Shown here piece after piece: positions 60,792 to 64,000 of a stretch of DNA of 64,000 nucleotides. The notes under the pieces were generated by a model. The model did no database searches. It was not told the DNA's origin and saw nothing but the letters and a program-made list of their open reading frames with translations. How positions within the stretch are numbered: the stretch's first letter is position 1; each line of letters begins with the position of its first letter. The translations under genes were made by a program, and so were the position numbers. Source of the stretch: Caulobacter flavus (GTDB taxonomy: Bacteria; Pseudomonadota; Alphaproteobacteria; Caulobacterales; Caulobacteraceae); NCBI RefSeq assembly GCF_003722335.1, contig NZ_CP026100.1:4686001-4750000 (forward strand), read 5' to 3'.

Positions 60792-62153
60792 ATGGCCTCG
60801 CCTTCAACGCCCGTGATCGCCGTGGTCGGCGCCGGTTTCAGCGGCGTGACGACGGCCCTCCAACTGCTGCGGGACGGAGCGGCCGTGCGCGTGATCCTGC
60901 TGGAGCGCAACACGCCGGTGGGCCTGGGCGCGGCCTACGCCAGCCACAACCCCAGCCACCGCCTGAACGTCCGCGCCGGCAACATGAGCGCCTGGCCCGA
61001 CCAACCGGACGACTTCGTGGCGTGGATGCGGGACCTGGGAGTGGACGTCGGTCCAGGCGACTTCGCCACGCGCGGCGACTATGGACGCTACCTGCAGGGC
61101 CTGCTGGCCGGGATCGTCGAGGGGCCGGAGGGCGCGGGCCGGCTGGTGGTCGCCCCCGACGCGGTCGTCGGACTGGAACCGGGCGGCGACGGCTGGCGGC
61201 TGACCACCGCCATGGGCCGTCCGATCCTGGCCGACGCCGTCGTGCTGGCGCTCGGCAATCCCCCGCCCTGCCGGCCAGCGGGCGTGGACGAGGCCCTGGC
61301 CGCCTCGCGCGCCTATGTCGCCGATCCCTGGCGCTGGGACCCGGCGCGCCTGCCGAACGGGCCGGTGCTGCTGCTGGGCACGGGTTTGACCATGGTCGAC
61401 GTGGCGCTGAGCCTCGAGGACGCCATGCCCGGCCGCAAGATCATCGCCCTGTCGCGCCGTGGCCTGACGCCCCGGGAGCACCAGGGCGAGCCGCCGGCCC
61501 GGCCGCCCTCGCCGCCGGCCCCCGACATTCCTCCGCTGGCCGCCCTGGCCTGGCTGCGCCGCACGGCGGCCGTGCACGGCTGGCGCACCGCCGTCGACGC
61601 CCTGCGTCCGGCGACCCAGGACCTGTGGCGCGGCTGGAGCGTGGCCCGCAAGCAGGCCTTCCTGCGCCACGCCCGGCCGTTCTGGGACGTGCACCGCCAC
61701 CGCCTGTCGCCGGAGGTGGCGAGCCGCGTCGCCGACCTGCGCCGGACGGGCCGCCTGACGGTGGCCGCCGGCAAGATCGTGCGGCTGGCCGAAGCCGAGG
61801 ACGGGCGGGTCGACGGCGCCTGGCGGCCGCGCGGCGAGGTCGGCTCGCAGCCCTTCTCGGTCACGGCGGTGATCAACGCCACCGGCCCCACAGGAGACGT
61901 CACCCGATCGGACGATCCGCTGGTGCTGGACCTGATCCGTAGAGGCCTGGCCCGCCCCGATCCGCTGCGCCTGGGGCTCGACGTGGACGCCGGCAACCGC
62001 CTGCGCGACGTGTCGGGCTCGGCGACGCCGACCCTCTTCGCGGTCGGACCGATCACGCGCGGCGCCTGGTGGGAAATCAACGCCGTACCCGACATCCGCG
62101 GCCAGGCGGCGCTGGTGGCGCAGGCCGTGCTCGGCGCGACGCGGCGCCCCTAG
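60792..62153 (+). CDS. FAD/NAD(P)-binding protein
   Basis: This 453-aa protein has the N-terminal dinucleotide motif 'VIAVVGAGFSGVTTALQLLR', a 'GLGAAYASHNPSHRLNVRAG' stretch and a second motif 'PVLLLGTGLTMVDVALSLED'. 'ALSRRGLTPREHQGEPPARP' follows. This pattern is the FAD-NAD(P)-binding family related to HcrB/YdhS-like proteins. The substrate is unknown. It is divergent from the TauD operon and converges on the LysR gene (4-bp overlap). It may supply reduced flavin or act on a sulfur intermediate, which is speculative. Confidence 0.82.
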   Translation: MASPSTPVIAVVGAGFSGVTTALQLLRDGAAVRVILLERNTPVGLGAAYASHNPSHRLNVRAGNMSAWPDQPDDFVAWMRDLGVDVGPGDFATRGDYGRYLQGLLAGIVEGPEGAGRLVVAPDAVVGLEPGGDGWRLTTAMGRPILADAVVLALGNPPPCRPAGVDEALAASRAYVADPWRWDPARLPNGPVLLLGTGLTMVDVALSLEDAMPGRKIIALSRRGLTPREHQGEPPARPPSPPAPDIPPLAALAWLRRTAAVHGWRTAVDALRPATQDLWRGWSVARKQAFLRHARPFWDVHRHRLSPEVASRVADLRRTGRLTVAAGKIVRLAEAEDGRVDGAWRPRGEVGSQPFSVTAVINATGPTGDVTRSDDPLVLDLIRRGLARPDPLRLGLDVDAGNRLRDVSGSATPTLFAVGPITRGAWWEINAVPDIRGQAALVAQAVLGATRRP

Positions 62154-62986
62154 AGCTCCAGCGCCGCCGTGTGGATCAGTTCCGACAGCTTGCCGATCGA
62201 CGGATGCGGGGCCGGACCGGTGCGGCGCACATAGGCCACCTTGGGCAGACTGGGCAGAGCGGCGTCGGCGATCGGCTGGGCGTCGGGGCGGAACAGGCTG
62301 GTGCGGCAGGTGACTGCCAGGCCCGACTGCACCGCCGCGCGCAGGGCCGACAGGCTGGGCGTCTCCAGCGCCACGCGGTAGGGCCGCCCTTCCCGCTCCA
62401 GCGCCGCCAGGGCCGCGTCGCGGAAGCGGCAAGGCGCCTCAAGGATGGCGACCGGCAGGACGTCTAGCTGGGCGAGATCCGGGTCGCCATGCCAGACCAT
62501 AGGCACGGTGCGGGCGGCGGCCGGGTCGTCGTAGGCGCCCATGCACAGGATCACGTCCAGCCGGTCGCTGCGCAGCAGTTCCAGAAGCTCGGGAGACCCC
62601 GCCACCCGCACCTGCAGCTGGGTGTCGGGGTTTAGCTTGGCGAAGCGGGCCAGGACGCCCGACAGCAGGGTCTCGGCGAAGTCCTGCACCAGCCCCACCC
62701 GCGCCGGCCCGGCCAGGGCGTCGCCCGTGAGGGCCACCACCGCCCGGTCGTTCAGCGCCAGTATATCGCGGGCGTGACCCAGCAGGGTCTGGCCCGCCGG
62801 AGTGAGCGACAGCCGCCGCCCCTCGCGGTGGAACAGCGGCGTCAGAACGGTCTCTTCCAGCCGCTTCATCTGCAGGCTGAGCGCCGACTGCGTGACGAAG
62901 ACGCGCTCGGTGGCGCGCAGCATCGAACCGCTGTCGACGATGGCCACGAAGCTGCGGAGAAGTTCGGTCGGAAGGTTGGTCGGCAT
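62150..62986 (-). CDS. LysR-family transcriptional regulator
   Basis: This 278-aa protein has the N-terminal winged helix 'LLRSFVAIVDSGSMLRATER' and 'VFVTQSALSLQMKRLEETVL', then 'LFHREGRRLSLTPAGQTLLG'. The C-terminal substrate-binding domain contains 'VGLVQDFAETLLSGVLARFA' and 'LDVILCMGAYDDPAAARTVP'. It lies between the FAD/NAD(P) gene and the permease gene, divergent from the latter, and is the best candidate regulator of the locus. Sulfate or an intermediate would be the effector; this is inferred from context. Confidence 0.9.
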   Translation of the reverse strand: MPTNLPTELLRSFVAIVDSGSMLRATERVFVTQSALSLQMKRLEETVLTPLFHREGRRLSLTPAGQTLLGHARDILALNDRAVVALTGDALAGPARVGLVQDFAETLLSGVLARFAKLNPDTQLQVRVAGSPELLELLRSDRLDVILCMGAYDDPAAARTVPMVWHGDPDLAQLDVLPVAILEAPCRFRDAALAALEREGRPYRVALETPSLSALRAAVQSGLAVTCRTSLFRPDAQPIADAALPSLPKVAYVRRTGPAPHPSIGKLSELIHTAALEL

Positions 62987-63040
62987 CTGGCGTCCCGTCT
63001 GACCCCTTGAGGAACTCTAATAAGACCCCTGAGGATAAGT

Positions 63041-63055
63041 CTATTGATCGAGTAG
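63041..63055 (+). promoter_or_regulatory. Candidate LysR-type operator CTAT-N7-GTAG
   Basis: CTATTGATCGAGTAG matches the site at 60765-60779 in its arms (CTAT-N7-(A/G)TAG) and T-N11-A core. It lies between the divergent LysR (62986) and permease (63126) starts. An imperfect dyad AATAAGAC/GTCTATT (63018-63046) partly overlaps it. Confidence 0.45.
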
Positions 63056-63125
63056 GAATTCAGCGTCCATCTCTGTGAAGCAACGGCGCCCCCGCCGCAA
63101 CGGTCACAGCGATGGAAGCGACCCG

Positions 63126-63935
63126 ATGTCTTTGGCGATCGCCGATAGAATTTCTTCAGCCAGATCATTCAGATGGCCACGCCTGTCGCGCGCCCGGTGG
63201 CTGTCGCCGGTGCTGCTGCTGGCCTTGTGGGAACTGGGATCGCGGCTAGGGGTGATCCCCGAGCGCGTGCTGGCCGCACCCTCGACGGTGGCGGAAACCT
63301 TCCGGGCGCTGACCACCTCAGGCGAGCTTCCCGCCAACCTGCTGGTGTCGCTGGCGCGCGCCGCCGCCGGCCTGTCGATCGCCCTCGTCGTGGCGGTCAC
63401 CCTGGGCCTGGCGGCGGGGCTGTCTCGCCTGGGCGAGACGGCGATCGACCCGCTGATGCAGATCAAGCGGACCATTCCGTCCCTGGCCCTGACCCCTCTC
63501 TTCATCGTCTGGTTCGGCATCGGCGAGACGCCGAAGATCGTGCTGATCGCCGTGGCGACCACATTCCCGATCTATCTCAACCTGTTCGCCGGGGTGCGCG
63601 GCATCGACGTGCGGCTGGTCGAGGCAGCTCGCAGCTTCGGCCTGTCGGGCTGGAGCCTGGTGCGCGAGGTGATCCTGCCCGGCGCCCTGCCCTCGTTCTT
63701 CGTGGGCCTGCGCTACGCCCTGGGCGTCTCGGTGCTGGTGCTGGTGGTGGCCGAGCAGATCAACGCCCAGGCCGGCCTTGGCCACCTGATCAACAACGCC
63801 CGCGACTTCATGCGGACCGACATCATCGTCGTCTGCCTGCTCGTCTACGCCCTGCTCGGCCTCGGCGCCGACGCCCTCGTCCGCACGCTGGAGCGCCGCG
63901 CTCTGGCCTGGCGGCCCAGCCTCGTGGAGCAATGA
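63126..63935 (+). CDS. ssuC: ABC transporter permease, SsuC/TauC-like
   Basis: This 269-aa protein has six predicted membrane segments and the permease EAA loop 'LVEAARSFGLSGWSLVREVI', which contacts the ATPase. It starts with 'SLAIADRISSARSFRWPRLS'. ATG 63126 is preferred for GGAAG upstream; an earlier GTG 63075 is possible. It probably works with the SsuA-like binding protein at 56033. The ATPase gene is not in the window. The next gene starts overlapping its stop. Confidence 0.85.
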   Translation: MSLAIADRISSARSFRWPRLSRARWLSPVLLLALWELGSRLGVIPERVLAAPSTVAETFRALTTSGELPANLLVSLARAAAGLSIALVVAVTLGLAAGLSRLGETAIDPLMQIKRTIPSLALTPLFIVWFGIGETPKIVLIAVATTFPIYLNLFAGVRGIDVRLVEAARSFGLSGWSLVREVILPGALPSFFVGLRYALGVSVLVLVVAEQINAQAGLGHLINNARDFMRTDIIVVCLLVYALLGLGADALVRTLERRALAWRPSLVEQ

Positions 63936-64000
63936 CCATGGTCCAGCCGCGCATCCGCCGCCGCGCCTTCGACGCCGTAACGCCCGCGCCGATCGCCACG
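63932..64000 (+). CDS. Start of a gene coupled to the permease (partial)
   Basis: ATG 63932 overlaps the permease stop (ATGA); a second in-frame ATG is at 63938. The 23 codons seen (MTMVQPRIRRRAFDAVTPAP onward) are basic and open to the window edge. An ABC ATPase or another transport component is likely by position only. Confidence 0.5.
   Translation, partial: MTMVQPRIRRRAFDAVTPAPIAT

Noticed and set aside
60804..62432. 542-codon - strand frame
   Set aside because: It is antisense to the FAD/NAD(P) gene and overlaps LysR in another frame; no motif is present.
1..64000. CRISPR array
   Set aside because: No regularly spaced direct repeats of 25-40 bp were seen; the only clear repeats are the upstream blocks, the inverted duplicate and the hairpins listed.
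1..64000. rRNA genes or complete tRNA genes
   Set aside because: Only the tRNA-Val 3' fragment was found; no other cloverleaf or rRNA-like stretch was recognised by eye.

Overview
The window looks like a Caulobacter-type alphaproteobacterial chromosome. GC content is high, TonB-dependent receptors are abundant, and a type II secretion (gsp) locus sits beside a TonB receptor and an ElpS-like lipoprotein, as described for Caulobacter crescentus. The genus is an inference from gene content, not from a marker gene.

Region 1 (1-34.7 kb) is an integrated, partly decayed conjugative or mobilizable island. The left edge holds a VirD2/DUF3363-type relaxase (cut by the window), then a lytic transglycosylase, TraF peptidase, DUF2840, an AlpA-like regulator and a DUF2285 protein. 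Its main cargo (about 4.6-15.6 kb) is a complete lasso-peptide locus: FecI sigma factor, FecR, a TonB receptor with an STN domain, and an S9-type isopeptidase on the + strand. Opposite, on the - strand, lie the C cyclase, a fused B protein, two 38-39 aa precursor genes and a GntR regulator. The precursors predict two related 19-residue cores starting with Ala, one carrying a Cys near its C-terminus. Beyond this comes the usual accessory block of such islands: DUF736 twice, ArdC, ParB, DUF3768, small unknowns and a HEPN-like protein. Here ardC, parB and at least three small genes are broken, and an inverted degenerate copy of the DUF736-ardC junction is present. A block of about 220 bp with three conserved stem-loops precedes both parB and the DUF3768 gene. 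Further cargo includes a MmcQ/YjbR protein, a HWE-type sensor kinase, a SemiSWEET transporter and a XRE regulator. An overlapping excisionase-like/integrase pair lies near the right end. The island ends at a 50-nt 3' fragment of a tRNA-Val(CAC) gene (34657-34706), the apparent attR.

Region 2 (34.75-50 kb) is core chromosome: prepilin peptidase gspO facing a tightly overlapped - strand operon gspC to gspN. Upstream of that operon, in the same direction, are a TonB-dependent receptor and an ElpS-like surface lipoprotein. A three-repeat Pho box lies before the lipoprotein gene, suggesting the locus answers to phosphate starvation.

Region 3 (50.3-64 kb) looks like an organosulfur acquisition locus. 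It has an NtaA/SnaA-type flavin monooxygenase, two TauD-type dioxygenases, a TonB receptor, and an SsuA-like binding protein translationally coupled to a flavoprotein/ferredoxin pair and a peroxiredoxin. It also has a FAD/NAD(P)-binding protein, a LysR regulator and an SsuC-like permease. Two similar CTAT-N7-(A/G)TAG sites are candidate LysR operators.
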